From NCBI GenBank assembly GCA_963709775.1, contig CAVPXS010000003.1:70310-134309 (forward strand): a DNA stretch of 64,000 bases. Reading direction: 5' to 3'. Numbering within the stretch: the stretch's first letter is position 1; each line of letters opens with the position of its first letter. A program made the position numbers and the translations under genes. The notes beneath the pieces were generated by a model that did no database searches, was not told the origin of the DNA, and saw nothing but the letters and a program-made list of their open reading frames with translations. Below, in pieces: positions 27,804 to 35,580 of the stretch. This DNA is from Salinimicrobium sp963709775. GTDB lineage: Bacteria > Bacteroidota > Bacteroidia > Flavobacteriales > Flavobacteriaceae.

Positions 27804-28315
27804 TGCAGGCAACACACGATTCCACTACTTTCGAAAAGAAGAAATTTCCTATTGTTCTTATCCTTGACGGAATTTCAAGTCCGGCGAATATGGGCAGCCT
27901 TTTCAGGCTGGCCGATGCTTTTGGGATTGAGAAGCTTATCTTCTGTGAAAGCCCGGTAGATTTAAAAAGTAACAGGTTGAAGAGAACAGCCAGGGCTACA
28001 ATAAAAAATGTGCTTTTTGAGGAACGGGAAAATTCTGAAGCTGTTTGCAGGGAATTGAAAGTAGAGGGATATAAAATTTTGGCATTGGAAGTGGCATCGG
28101 GAAGTATTCCGGTTCAGGAAAGTAATTTTCAGAATCAGGAGAAAGTGGCCCTGGTGCTGGGAAATGAAAGCCGGGGAGTTAAAAAAGAAATCCTGGAAAT
28201 GGCCGATAATCTTCTGCATATCGAAATGTTTGGAGATAACAGCAGCATGAATGTTACTCATGCTGCGGCAATAGCACTTTTTGAAATCACAAAAAGGCTG
28301 CAGCCAGTTCGATGA
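27803..28315 (+). CDS. TrmH/SpoU-family RNA 2'-O-methyltransferase
   Basis: A 170-residue SPOUT methyltransferase. The three SpoU motifs are visible: LDGISSPANMGSLFRLADA, LVLGNESRGV, and IEMFGDNSSMNVTHAAAIAL (motif 3). It lacks an N-terminal substrate-binding domain, as in TrmL- or TrmH-like short members, so the target RNA is uncertain. It shares one base with the preceding gene. Confidence 0.92.
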   Translation: MQATHDSTTFEKKKFPIVLILDGISSPANMGSLFRLADAFGIEKLIFCESPVDLKSNRLKRTARATIKNVLFEERENSEAVCRELKVEGYKILALEVASGSIPVQESNFQNQEKVALVLGNESRGVKKEILEMADNLLHIEMFGDNSSMNVTHAAAIALFEITKRLQPVR

Positions 28316-28334
28316 GAAATAATATATTTACCCC

Positions 28335-29423
28335 GTGAACGAAAAAGAACTTTCCTACGGAATCCTCCGCGCCATTGCCATAATACTGGGGGTGGTTTTT
28401 CTTCTTTATTTTCTATATCTCATACAGTCTGTACTGGTATACATTGCTATTGCCGGGGTGATCTCGCTAGTGGGCCGACCAGTCGTACTATTCCTGAAAA
28501 ACCATTTAAAGATCCCGAATAAATTTGCAGTGGTAATTGTATTACTGCTGGTTTTGAGCAGTTTCATAGGCTTGATCACCATTTTTATTCCTATCGTAGT
28601 GGAACAGAGTAAAAACCTGGGACAAATAGATATGGACGCGTTTACCCGGGATTTGAACGAGTTAAATAACCAGATCAATAATTATCTTGGTGTTGAAGAG
28701 ATCAATATCATTGAAGGCATCAAACAAACCGAATTTGTAAGAAATTTTGACCTTTCTACCATCCCAAGCTACTTAAATAATTTCTTTGGGATCCTGGGAG
28801 CGGGAGTGATCGCAATTTTTTCCATAATATTTATTTCCTTCTTTTTCCTCAAGGACAGCCGCCTAATGCTCAACAGTATCCTGGTTTTTGCCAATAAAGG
28901 CCATGAAGATAAGTTCCAGCGGGTCTTTAATAAGATCAAGGTGTTGTTATCCCGCTATTTCGTAGGGCTTACTATGCAGATCACGGTTCTCTTTATTCTA
29001 TACAGCATTTTGTTATCTCTGTTTGAGATCAACAATCCAATTGCTATTGCCTTCATCTGCGCATTTCTGAATATCGTGCCCTACCTGGGGCCAATTATCG
29101 CCGGAATTTTAGTTTCGCTTTTTGTCATTTCCAGCAACCTGGGAGCCGACTTCCAAACCATTATTCTGCCGCAGCTTATGTATGTAATGTCCGGGTATCT
29201 TATTTGTCAGTTGATCGATAATTTTATTAATCAGCCGCTTATTTTTGGAGCCAGTGTACGGTCCCATCCCCTGGAGATCTTCCTGGTGATCCTTATTGCT
29301 GGATTAACTTCAGGAATATTGGGAATGGTGGTAGCTGTGCCTTTCTACACCGCGATCAAGGTGATTGCAAAAGAATCTTTAAGCGAATATAAGATCGTAA
29401 AACGATTAACAAGGGATCTATAA
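28335..29423 (+). CDS. AI-2E family transporter (PerM/YdiK-like)
   Basis: A 362-residue inner-membrane protein with about eight hydrophobic segments. The family's central cytoplasmic region (VEQSKNLGQIDMDAFTR) and the motif NIVPYLGPIIAGI are present, as is the C-terminal PLIFGASVRSHPLEIFLVI block. The family exports varied small molecules and some members act as Na+/H+ antiporters; the substrate here is unknown. The start is GTG at 28335. The methyltransferase start follows its stop directly. Confidence 0.92.
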   Translation: MNEKELSYGILRAIAIILGVVFLLYFLYLIQSVLVYIAIAGVISLVGRPVVLFLKNHLKIPNKFAVVIVLLLVLSSFIGLITIFIPIVVEQSKNLGQIDMDAFTRDLNELNNQINNYLGVEEINIIEGIKQTEFVRNFDLSTIPSYLNNFFGILGAGVIAIFSIIFISFFFLKDSRLMLNSILVFANKGHEDKFQRVFNKIKVLLSRYFVGLTMQITVLFILYSILLSLFEINNPIAIAFICAFLNIVPYLGPIIAGILVSLFVISSNLGADFQTIILPQLMYVMSGYLICQLIDNFINQPLIFGASVRSHPLEIFLVILIAGLTSGILGMVVAVPFYTAIKVIAKESLSEYKIVKRLTRDL

Positions 29424-30600
29424 TTGAACCGGAAACTTCTAAATAACGAGGTTCAGGAGTTTTTAGAGAACAACTATAAAACTGAGGTGTCAAAAATGGC
29501 ATTTCAGGGCAGTCCTTTTGAAGGTATTTCTACACAGGAGCTTTTGGTGCAGCTTTCGGGAAAAAAAAGAGCAGAAAAAAAATTGCCTCTCTGGTTCCAA
29601 ACCCGGGAGATCATTTATCCTCCCAACGTTAATTTGGAGCAGACTTCTTCCGAAGTTACTGCAAAATACAAAGCTTCTTTGGTAGAAGGTGACAGCCTTC
29701 TGGATCTTACCGGGTGGTTTTGGAATCGATAGCTTTTACTTTGCACAAAAGATAAAAACAGTAAGACATTTTGAACTTAATCCTGAACTGCAGGAAATCG
29801 CTTCTCACAACTTTCAAATACTGGACGCCAAAAATGTCATTTCTGAAGCCGGAGATGGAATTGAATTCCTGAAAAAAACGACTGAAAAATTTGACTGGAT
29901 CTATATTGATCCTTCCCGGCGCGACGAAGCGGGAGGACGGGTCTTTTTCCTTTCTGACTGTTTACCCAATGTTCCCGAAAATATAGAATTGCTTCAGGAG
30001 AAGGCAAATAATATACTCGTGAAGACCTCTCCCCTGCTCGACCTGCAGGCCGGGCTTAACGAGCTGGAGAATGTTCATGAGATTCATATTGTGGCTGTCG
30101 AAAATGATGTAAAAGAACTGCTTTGGATCCTGAAGAAAGATGCTTCGGAAGTAATCCGGATTAAAACGGTGAATTTTCAGAAGAAAGGAGAGCAGATCTA
30201 TGAAAGTACTTTCGGTCAAAATCTTCCTGAAAACTTCGGGGATCCTGAAGTCTATCTGTACGAACCCAATGCAGCTATAATGAAAAGCGGTTTATTTGCT
30301 GCCTTAGGAAAGGATCTTGGACTTAACAAACTTCATCCCAATACCCAGTTGTTTACTTCAGATAAGCCTGTAGACTTCCCGGGAAGGCGTTTTAAGATCC
30401 TGCAGGTACTGCCTTTCAGAAAAAAACAGCTAAAGAAGGAACTTCAGTTAAAAAAAGCCAATATCTCCACCCGCAATTTCCCTGAAACAGTTGCAGACTT
30501 AAGGAAGCAGCTCAAATTAAAAGAAGGAGGCGATTCTTACCTATTCTTTACTACCCTTAAAAATGAAGAAAAAGTGGTGCTGGTGTGTCAAAAAAGCTGA
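29424..30600 (+). CDS. class I SAM-dependent methyltransferase with THUMP-like domain (one frameshift)
   Basis: Two reading frames make one protein of about 391 residues. The first (29424-29732, TTG start right after the AI-2E stop) ends at DSLLDLTGWFWNR. The second resumes as LDLTGGFGIDSFYFA once one G is removed from the GGG run at about 29712. This rebuilds the SAM-binding motif I. Further marks are YIDPSRRDEAGGRVFF (motif IV, catalytic DPSR) and a C-terminal THUMP-like domain. The family likely modifies RNA, but the target is unknown. The break inside a G-run suggests a sequencing error. Confidence 0.85.
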
Positions 30601-30609
30601 TTTGGAAGA

Positions 30610-31491
30610 CTATTCCAGGTGAACTTCATTAGACACCGTCTTTTTTGGAGAATTTTCTTTTGAGGATCGAAATTTCCGCAGAAGATTACGGGGTGCAATG
30701 TAGAAAGCGGCAACAAAAACAAAGTAAATATTCAATAGTGTTATCCTTGCCACATCCTGCCAGGGCTTGAAATGCGTGACTCTTTCCTGAGGGTCATAAA
30801 GTACCTTCACAGGGAGATTGATCACCTTCACTCCGCTCCAGGCTGCTTTTACGATCACTTCGATCTCCAGTTCAAACCTGGAGGTGTATAAAGAAAGAGA
30901 ATTTACAGCCTCAAGAGGGTAAAGCCTGTAACCGCATTGAGTGTCTTTCAATTTAATTCCGGTTTCCACCCAATACCAAAAGGTGGAAAAGCGGTTTCCA
31001 ATACTACTTTTATCGGGCACTGTAGGATCGTCCATTTTTCGGGAACCAATAACCAAAAGATCGGGTTGGGAAGTAATGTGTTCTTCCAGGGCATCAAGAA
31101 ATACATGCAGATCATCGGGGAAGTGCTGCCCATCGGAATCCATTGAAATGGCATACTTGTAGCCCATTTTTTGAGCTTCCTTAAAACCTCTTTTCAGCGC
31201 ATTACCTTTTCCTTTGTTTACCGGAATATTGATCACCTGCAGAAAAGAATAATTTTCAAGGATGCGTTCGGTATTATCGGTGGAACCGTCATTTACCACT
31301 ATGATGTTTTTGGTGTAATTGTACACTTCATCAATTACCCTCTGCAAGGTCTTGTGGTTATTATATGTAGGAATAAGGACACAACAATGAAGTGCGTCAA
31401 ATCGTGATTGATATGAGGGTTCCAGATCCAAAAACTGATTTGGTTTAAAATTAAAAATATAACAGAAACGCCTTTCCTGTTCGGGGGACAA
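30610..31491 (-). CDS. family 2 glycosyltransferase (dolichyl-phosphate-mannose-synthase-like)
   Basis: A GT2 enzyme with CVLIPTYNNHKTLQRVIDEV, VVNDGSTDNT, SMDSDGQHFPDDL (DxD metal site) and CGYRLYPLEAV. One hydrophobic segment lies near the C-terminus (ITLLNIYFVFVAAFYI). It transfers sugars from nucleotide or lipid donors at the membrane. The start is uncertain: TTG at 31491 coincides with an exact TAnnTTTG element, so the TTG at 31431 (MDLEPSYQSRF...) may be the real start. It converges with the methyltransferase gene, with 9 bases between the stops. Confidence 0.88.
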   Translation of the reverse strand: MSPEQERRFCYIFNFKPNQFLDLEPSYQSRFDALHCCVLIPTYNNHKTLQRVIDEVYNYTKNIIVVNDGSTDNTERILENYSFLQVINIPVNKGKGNALKRGFKEAQKMGYKYAISMDSDGQHFPDDLHVFLDALEEHITSQPDLLVIGSRKMDDPTVPDKSSIGNRFSTFWYWVETGIKLKDTQCGYRLYPLEAVNSLSLYTSRFELEIEVIVKAAWSGVKVINLPVKVLYDPQERVTHFKPWQDVARITLLNIYFVFVAAFYIAPRNLLRKFRSSKENSPKKTVSNEVHLE

Positions 31492-31496
31492 ATTTA
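31489..31496 (-). promoter_or_regulatory. -7 promoter element for the GT2 gene
   Basis: On the minus strand TAAATTTG matches TAnnTTTG exactly and overlaps the first codon of the long reading frame. This favours the downstream TTG start at 31431. Confidence 0.4.
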
Positions 31497-31654
31497 GGCA
31501 GAAAAGGATTAAATAGGGTAAACAATCAAGTACATATTTGATTCCTCTCTGGGGTTAGAGTTGAGGAATTAATTTTACCAAGATAATTGTATTTTAAAAG
31601 GGTTGGAAGAGGGTTTCCGGTTATTATTTAATCAGTTTAAACAATAAGTACAAT

Positions 31655-32041
31655 TTAAGCCTGAGAATGAACTCCGAACATATTACCTTCTGTATCATAG
31701 GCCAGGACTATGAAACCATATTCCCCAATTGACATTTTAGGCTTGAATATTTTTCCTCCGGCATTTGAAATCCTTTTTTCCTCAACAGCACAATCATCAC
31801 TCCTAAAATAAATGATGGTAGAATTTCCACCTGCACCAACTCCTGTCATTTTAACCAGTGCTCCACTTGCACCCTCCTCTTCCATCTCCATTGGAAAAGC
31901 CAACATTTTCATTTCATCATTCTCATTAGAGGAGGGAAGTTCACTTAATTCTACCTCCAGTACCTGTTCATAAAACTTCTTTGCTCGCTCAAGGTCGTCA
32001 ACATAAATTTCAAACCAGACAACAGGATTTTTTGATTTCAT
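31655..32041 (-). CDS. VOC-family (glyoxalase/bleomycin-resistance fold) protein
   Basis: Taken from the ATG at 32041 (MKSKNPVVWFEIYVDDLERA), 128 residues; the longer frame from 32074 adds an unlikely leader that overlaps a promoter element. The beta-alpha-beta-beta-beta repeats of the VOC superfamily show as FEIYVDDLERAKKFYEQVL and a C-terminal EYGFIVLAYDTEGNMFGVHS. It belongs to the group resembling PhnB/glyoxalase-like enzymes. Substrate unknown. A single-gene unit. Confidence 0.85.
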   Translation of the reverse strand: MKSKNPVVWFEIYVDDLERAKKFYEQVLEVELSELPSSNENDEMKMLAFPMEMEEEGASGALVKMTGVGAGGNSTIIYFRSDDCAVEEKRISNAGGKIFKPKMSIGEYGFIVLAYDTEGNMFGVHSQA

Positions 32042-32071
32042 GTTTAAGGATTTAGAAGTTAAACATTTATA

Positions 32072-32079
32072 CAAAAATA
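32072..32079 (-). promoter_or_regulatory. -7 promoter element for the VOC gene
   Basis: On the minus strand TATTTTTG matches TAnnTTTG exactly, about 30 bases before the ATG at 32041. The -33 region is weak (TTCC). Confidence 0.4.
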
Positions 32080-32162
32080 GTTGATTAGAATTTTACACGG
32101 AATGAATGCCTACATAAATTATTTATAAAATATTGATTAACAGCATCTTGATAGATGTGAAC

Positions 32163-32185
32163 GGCACGGATTGCAAATCCGCGCC
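32163..32185. repeat. REP-like palindrome
   Basis: An imperfect hairpin: GGC-A-CGGATT, loop GCA, AATCCG-C-GCC. GC-rich palindromes of this kind built around GGATTnCAAATCC resemble Bacteroidota REP elements linked to IS200/IS605-like transposases. No transposase is in the window. Only one copy is seen here. Confidence 0.45.
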
Positions 32186-32245
32186 AACTTTGGATGTTGT
32201 TTTTAAAAATAATAAAATGACATTTTTTTAAAGATGAGCAGGCTT

Positions 32246-32701
32246 TCAAATGTCATTTTCCGAGAGTGGTTTTATCCAGTTTAAAATAATGGTAGAAAAC
32301 CGGGTCACCAGAAATATAAAAGCGCCGAAAAGAGTTGGTAACATGGTCATTTTTAAACCATCGGCGAAATCCCTGGGTGTAGTATCTTCGAAAGAACTAA
32401 GATAGTCGAGGGTATTTATAAGTTTTATTAATTGCCCAAAAATTCCAAGTACAAGGGCAAATAGTCCAAGAGAATTTATCAGGATGATCATTTTCAAAAG
32501 TCGGGGGTTTTTGTTACGGGCAAAAAAGATGCCTCTTACCAGCAGTATGATCCCCAGGATCCCTACAATTAATATCAACATCATTATGAAAAATCCTCCT
32601 TCCTCCATTCTTCTTCCTAATTCCTCGAAAATACTTCTTTGAACTTCCTGTTGAATCGCTATGGCTGTCATGACTGTGGTTTTTAAAGTTGGTTTAGCCA
32701 A
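32246..32701 (-). CDS. small MotA/TolQ/ExbB-like membrane protein
   Basis: A 151-residue protein with three hydrophobic segments: about 38-58 (MMLILIVGILGIILLVRGIF), about 72-92 and about 115-135. The arrangement, with a Thr/Gly-rich loop near FADGLKMTMLPTLFGAFIF, resembles the conserved last part of the TolQ/ExbB/MotA proton-channel family. ExbD- or TolR-type partners are not adjacent. The ATG at residue 11 is an alternative start. Downstream lies an AAAATGACATTTT palindrome (about 32,214-32,227) that may be part of a weak terminator. Confidence 0.65.
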   Translation of the reverse strand: MAKPTLKTTVMTAIAIQQEVQRSIFEELGRRMEEGGFFIMMLILIVGILGIILLVRGIFFARNKNPRLLKMIILINSLGLFALVLGIFGQLIKLINTLDYLSSFEDTTPRDFADGLKMTMLPTLFGAFIFLVTRFSTIILNWIKPLSENDI

Positions 32702-32746
32702 ATCTATAGACTTTTCCTGATGTCGTCCGAAAAAAAAGGTGAACTA

Positions 32747-32829
32747 CGGTTTAAAACCCTTTTTTAACGGCATAGGCACTTCTAATGGTCGTACTCTTTT
32801 TGCTGACAGTTAAAAAAGGCATTAAACCG
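32747..32829. repeat. long inverted repeat in the divergent region before the LytS gene
   Basis: The left arm 32747-32768 begins CGGTTTAAAACCC and the right arm 32809-32829 ends CATTAAACCG. They pair at about 20 of 22 positions, with one 1-base bulge, around a 40-base spacer. It lies between the TolQ-like gene (minus) and the sensor kinase gene (plus). It could be an operator, an RNA hairpin or a miniature element. Nothing else is identified in 32,702-32,886. Confidence 0.5.
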
Positions 32830-32886
32830 GTCGTTTATCGCAGAAAGAAGTTATAATTCTCAAATAAATTAGATATTGTAGCTTTT

Positions 32887-33964
32887 ATGATGCTAACCCG
32901 GTACCTACATTTCTTTTTCAGAAAAATTTTGCTGCATGCCTTTTTCTGGCTGTTGGTACTTCTTTTTTTCTCTTACCTCCTTGGAAGTTCAAATGAGGAT
33001 CTCAAATACGCCGGTTCCTTTTCGATTTTCCTGCTTCCGGTAACAATGATTACCACGTACACAGTTATCTATTACCTTATACCCCGCTTCCTGCTTCGGA
33101 AAAAATATCTTTTGTTCAGCCTTTATAGCGTTTACACCTTAATTATATCTGCATTTGCCATTGTTATCTCCATATTTTACGGATTAGTTTTCATAATGAA
33201 TATGAATTACCGCGGAATGCCTGCCGTTAGCCGAAGCCTCCTTTTTATGATGACCCTGGTTTATCTCGTGGTGGTTGCTGTAAGTGCTTTCATCCTCCTG
33301 AAGCAGAATTATTCTTCTGAAGCTGAAAATAAAACCCTCGAAAATAAGATCCTGGAAGCACAGTTAAAGCTGAAGGAACAGGAACTGCATTATCTAAAAA
33401 TGCAGGTCCATCCTCATTTCCTGTTCAATACCCTTAACACAATGTATGGTCATGCTCTAAAGAAATCTGAAGAAACCCCCGATATGATCCTAAAACTATC
33501 AAACCTGTTGGATTATTTGTTGTATCAGGTAGATAAGCCGTGGGTGAGTCTCGACAGCGAGATAGATCATATAAAGGATTATATTGCTTTGGAAAAGACC
33601 AGGTTTCGGAATAGTTTATCTGTGGTGATGAATTTTCCGGCAGAGCTAACTAATATAAACATTGCACCTATGTTGCTCATTCCGTTAGTAGAAAACAGCT
33701 TTAAACATGGAGAAATTACAGATGGAAAACTGACTATTCAGATTGACCTTAGAATTGATGATGAGAAACTGTGGTTTAACGTAAAAAATTCCACTAAAGA
33801 TCTGGAAATTTCCCGGACGGCAAAATGGATTAGGACTAACTAACCTGGAAAAACGTCTTAAATTACTGTACGGGGACAATTTTGACCTTAGCCTCCACAG
33901 GAACGAAAATTCTTTTGAAGCACAACTTTCTTTAAATTACTTAAAATCCTTACCACATGGCTGA
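32887..33964 (+). CDS. LytS-like sensor histidine kinase (one frameshift near the 3' end)
   Basis: A membrane kinase with four hydrophobic segments in residues 1-145, a short coiled coil, then the His_kinase domain HPHFLFNTLNTMYGHALK (phospho-His at about 176) and the N-box of the ATPase domain, PMLLIPLVENSFKHGE. The frame breaks at the TTTCCC run (33808-33813). Removing one base restores NGLGLTNLEKRLKLLYG, the G-box, and the protein then ends at TGA 33962-33964, overlapping the regulator start at 33957. The break is probably a sequencing error. It acts with the LytTR regulator that follows. Confidence 0.87.
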
Positions 33965-34682
33965 AAAAATTGCGTGTATAATTGTAGATGATGAGCCTAC
34001 AGCCAGGGAGATCATAGCAGAACACCTGTCAAAGATTGATAATATCACCATTGTAGGTTCCTGTGCCGGAGCAAACGAAGCTTTTACATTAATAAATTCT
34101 CATAAGGTGGATCTAATATTTCTGGATATCAATATGCCCGAAATTTCTGGTCTTTCCTTTGCACGCACCATCAATAAGGACATTAAAATTATCTTCACTA
34201 CCGCGTACAGGGAATACGCTGTAGACGGATTCGATCTCCAGGCTGTAGATTATTTACTAAAGCCCATTTCCTTTGATAGATTGTTTAGAGCGGTGAACTC
34301 CTTTTACAATATTCATTTTAAGAACCACGAGCTGCAGGTGCAGGAAAAGCAGGAAGTGCAGAATGATTTCATGTTCGTAAGATCAGATCGTAAAATGATC
34401 AAAATAAATTTTCCTGAAATCTGTTATATCGAAAGCCTAAACGATTACCTGAAGATCCACACCCGCACCGATAAAATTGTAATAAGGGAAACTATGAGCA
34501 ACATTGAAAAAGAACTACCGGAGTCCGGTTTTATCCGCACCCATCGCTCCTTTATTGTTTCTTTGGCAGCTTTGGATTCTTATACCAACGAGTATCTTGA
34601 AATCAAAGGAAAAGCAATTCCTATAAGCAGGAGCTATAAATCATCTGTTTTAGATAAACTTGAAAAGTGGGCTCTGGACTAG
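33957..34682 (+). CDS. LytTR-family response regulator
   Basis: A 241-residue regulator. Residues 1-120 are a receiver domain with the acidic pair DDEP (11-14), the phospho-Asp in LIFLDINMPEISG, and Lys in DYLLKPISF. Residues about 140-238 form a LytTR DNA-binding domain (ICYIESLNDYLKIHT, FIRTHRSFIVSL, IPISRSYK). The start overlaps the end of the sensor kinase gene, so the pair is translationally coupled. Targets are unknown. Confidence 0.94.
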   Translation: MAEKIACIIVDDEPTAREIIAEHLSKIDNITIVGSCAGANEAFTLINSHKVDLIFLDINMPEISGLSFARTINKDIKIIFTTAYREYAVDGFDLQAVDYLLKPISFDRLFRAVNSFYNIHFKNHELQVQEKQEVQNDFMFVRSDRKMIKINFPEICYIESLNDYLKIHTRTDKIVIRETMSNIEKELPESGFIRTHRSFIVSLAALDSYTNEYLEIKGKAIPISRSYKSSVLDKLEKWALD

Positions 34683-34729
34683 GAAATTTTTAGTTCCCTT
34701 CGTCTTTCGATCTTACCACTTCTAACCTT

Positions 34730-34973
34730 CAGGATTACCTCCTTACGGTCGGTGATCCTGTGGGGGATGGGACTAAAACAAAGCTCTGCGGCTGGCGCCT
34801 GCACGGTCTTTTTTGTTGTTCTTTCGGCTTGTGAGCAAGTTCGGGTGTACCACAGGATTACCTCCCTGCGGTCGGTGATCCTGTGGGGGTGGAACTAAAA
34901 CAAAGCCATGCGCAGGCTAGCGCCTGCACGGTCTTTTTTGTTTTAGCCTTCGACCTCGAACAAGTTCGGGTCT
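34730..34973. repeat. two imperfect tandem copies of a ~123-bp palindrome-rich unit
   Basis: Copy 1 (34730-34852) and copy 2 (34853-34973) share CAGGATTACCTCC, CGGTCGGTGATCCTGTGGGG, ACTAAAACAAAG, GCGCCTGCACGGTC and a T-run. Each has a CAGGAT/ATCCTG inverted repeat. Copy 2 also has GCAGGC-TAGC-GCCTGC before TTTTTT, a terminator-like shape. This fills most of the gap 34,683-35,020 after the LytTR gene. No gene is seen in it. Confidence 0.6.
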
Positions 34974-34981
34974 CGGTTAAA

Positions 34982-35014
34982 ACAAAAAAGCCCTGCACTT
35001 TCGTGCAGGGCTTT
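34982..35014 (-). terminator. terminator of the tRNA-Ser/tRNA-Pro unit
   Basis: Hairpin AAAGCCCTGCAC-TTTC-GTGCAGGGCTTT preceded on the plus strand by an A-run, which becomes a T-run on the minus strand, directly after tRNA-Pro. Confidence 0.85.
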
Positions 35015-35020
35015 GATTTG

Positions 35021-35095
35021 TCGGGGTGGCAGGATTCGAACCTGCGGCCTCCTGCTCCCAAAGCAGGCGCGATAACCGGGCTACGCTACACCCCG
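35021..35095 (-). tRNA. tRNA-Pro (anticodon TGG)
   Basis: A full cloverleaf reads on the minus strand. Acceptor CGGGGTG pairs with CACCCCG with discriminator A. The anticodon stem-loop is CCTGC-TTTGGGA-GCAGG with TGG at the anticodon, and the T-loop is GGTTCGAATCC. CCA is not encoded. It lies downstream of tRNA-Ser in the same unit. Its 3' half contains the left boundary of the 4.6-kb duplication (35030). Confidence 0.95.
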
Positions 35096-35204
35096 AGTAA
35101 GAGCTTCGCTCTTAATTCAAAGTTTAAAGTTCCAGGTTGTCATAATTTAAAGATTCCTATTACTGGGACCTTGAACTTGAAACCAAAAACCTTGAACTAT
35201 TCAG

Positions 35205-35289
35205 CGGAGAGTGTGAGATTCGAACTCACGCGACAATTGCTCGTCGACAGTTTAGCAAACTGCTCCATTAACCACTCTGGCAACTCTCC
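35205..35289 (-). tRNA. tRNA-Ser (anticodon GCT)
   Basis: 85 bases, type II. Acceptor GGAGAGT pairs with ACTCTCC with discriminator G. The anticodon stem-loop contains CAGTTTGCTAAACTG with GCT, followed by a long variable arm (GTCGACGAGCAATTGTCGC) and T-arm GAGTTCGAATCTC. The 35,098-35,204 spacer to tRNA-Pro contains a small hairpin (AAGAGC-TTC-GCTCTT). Downstream of a strong promoter candidate. Confidence 0.95.
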
Positions 35290-35323
35290 TTTTAGTAATG
35301 AACTTGCAAATATTTTGCGGTTG

Positions 35324-35355
35324 CAAATGTATGTGTTCAGATACATTTCTGCAAA
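35324..35355 (-). promoter_or_regulatory. Bacteroidota-type promoter of the tRNA-Ser/tRNA-Pro unit
   Basis: On the minus strand TTTG (35352-35355), 20 bases, then TACATTTG (35324-35331): both boxes are exact. The start site would be about 28 bases before tRNA-Ser. This is the best promoter match in the window. The remaining gap to ubiB (35,356-35,580) shows no clear element for ubiB itself. Confidence 0.7.
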
Positions 35356-35580
35356 CCTTTTTATGCTTTTTTACACCTCAAAAATGAGTAATCTTTTAAA
35401 TGATTTTCATTCAGACTGTTGTAATTTAATAAAAGTTCAATAATTGTTTATGTGAATCCCAAAAACGATAGATTATACTGCACATTACTTCAGTTAAAAA
35501 AATTTTAAACCGTCTTCTAGTGGTAATTAATATCCTACTTTTAACATTAACTTCATCTATATATAAACATATAAATCTTT

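Noticed and set aside
29492..29845. Extra AAAAATGNCATTT copies as regulatory elements
   Set aside because: Half matches at about 29,493 and 29,831 are inside the methyltransferase coding sequence and are explained by its codons.
34883..35443. A 186-codon open frame across the tRNA region (and its copy at 39608-40045)
   Set aside because: It runs antisense through tRNA-Pro and tRNA-Ser and their terminator; codon use is not coding-like and the frame is explained by the RNA genes.
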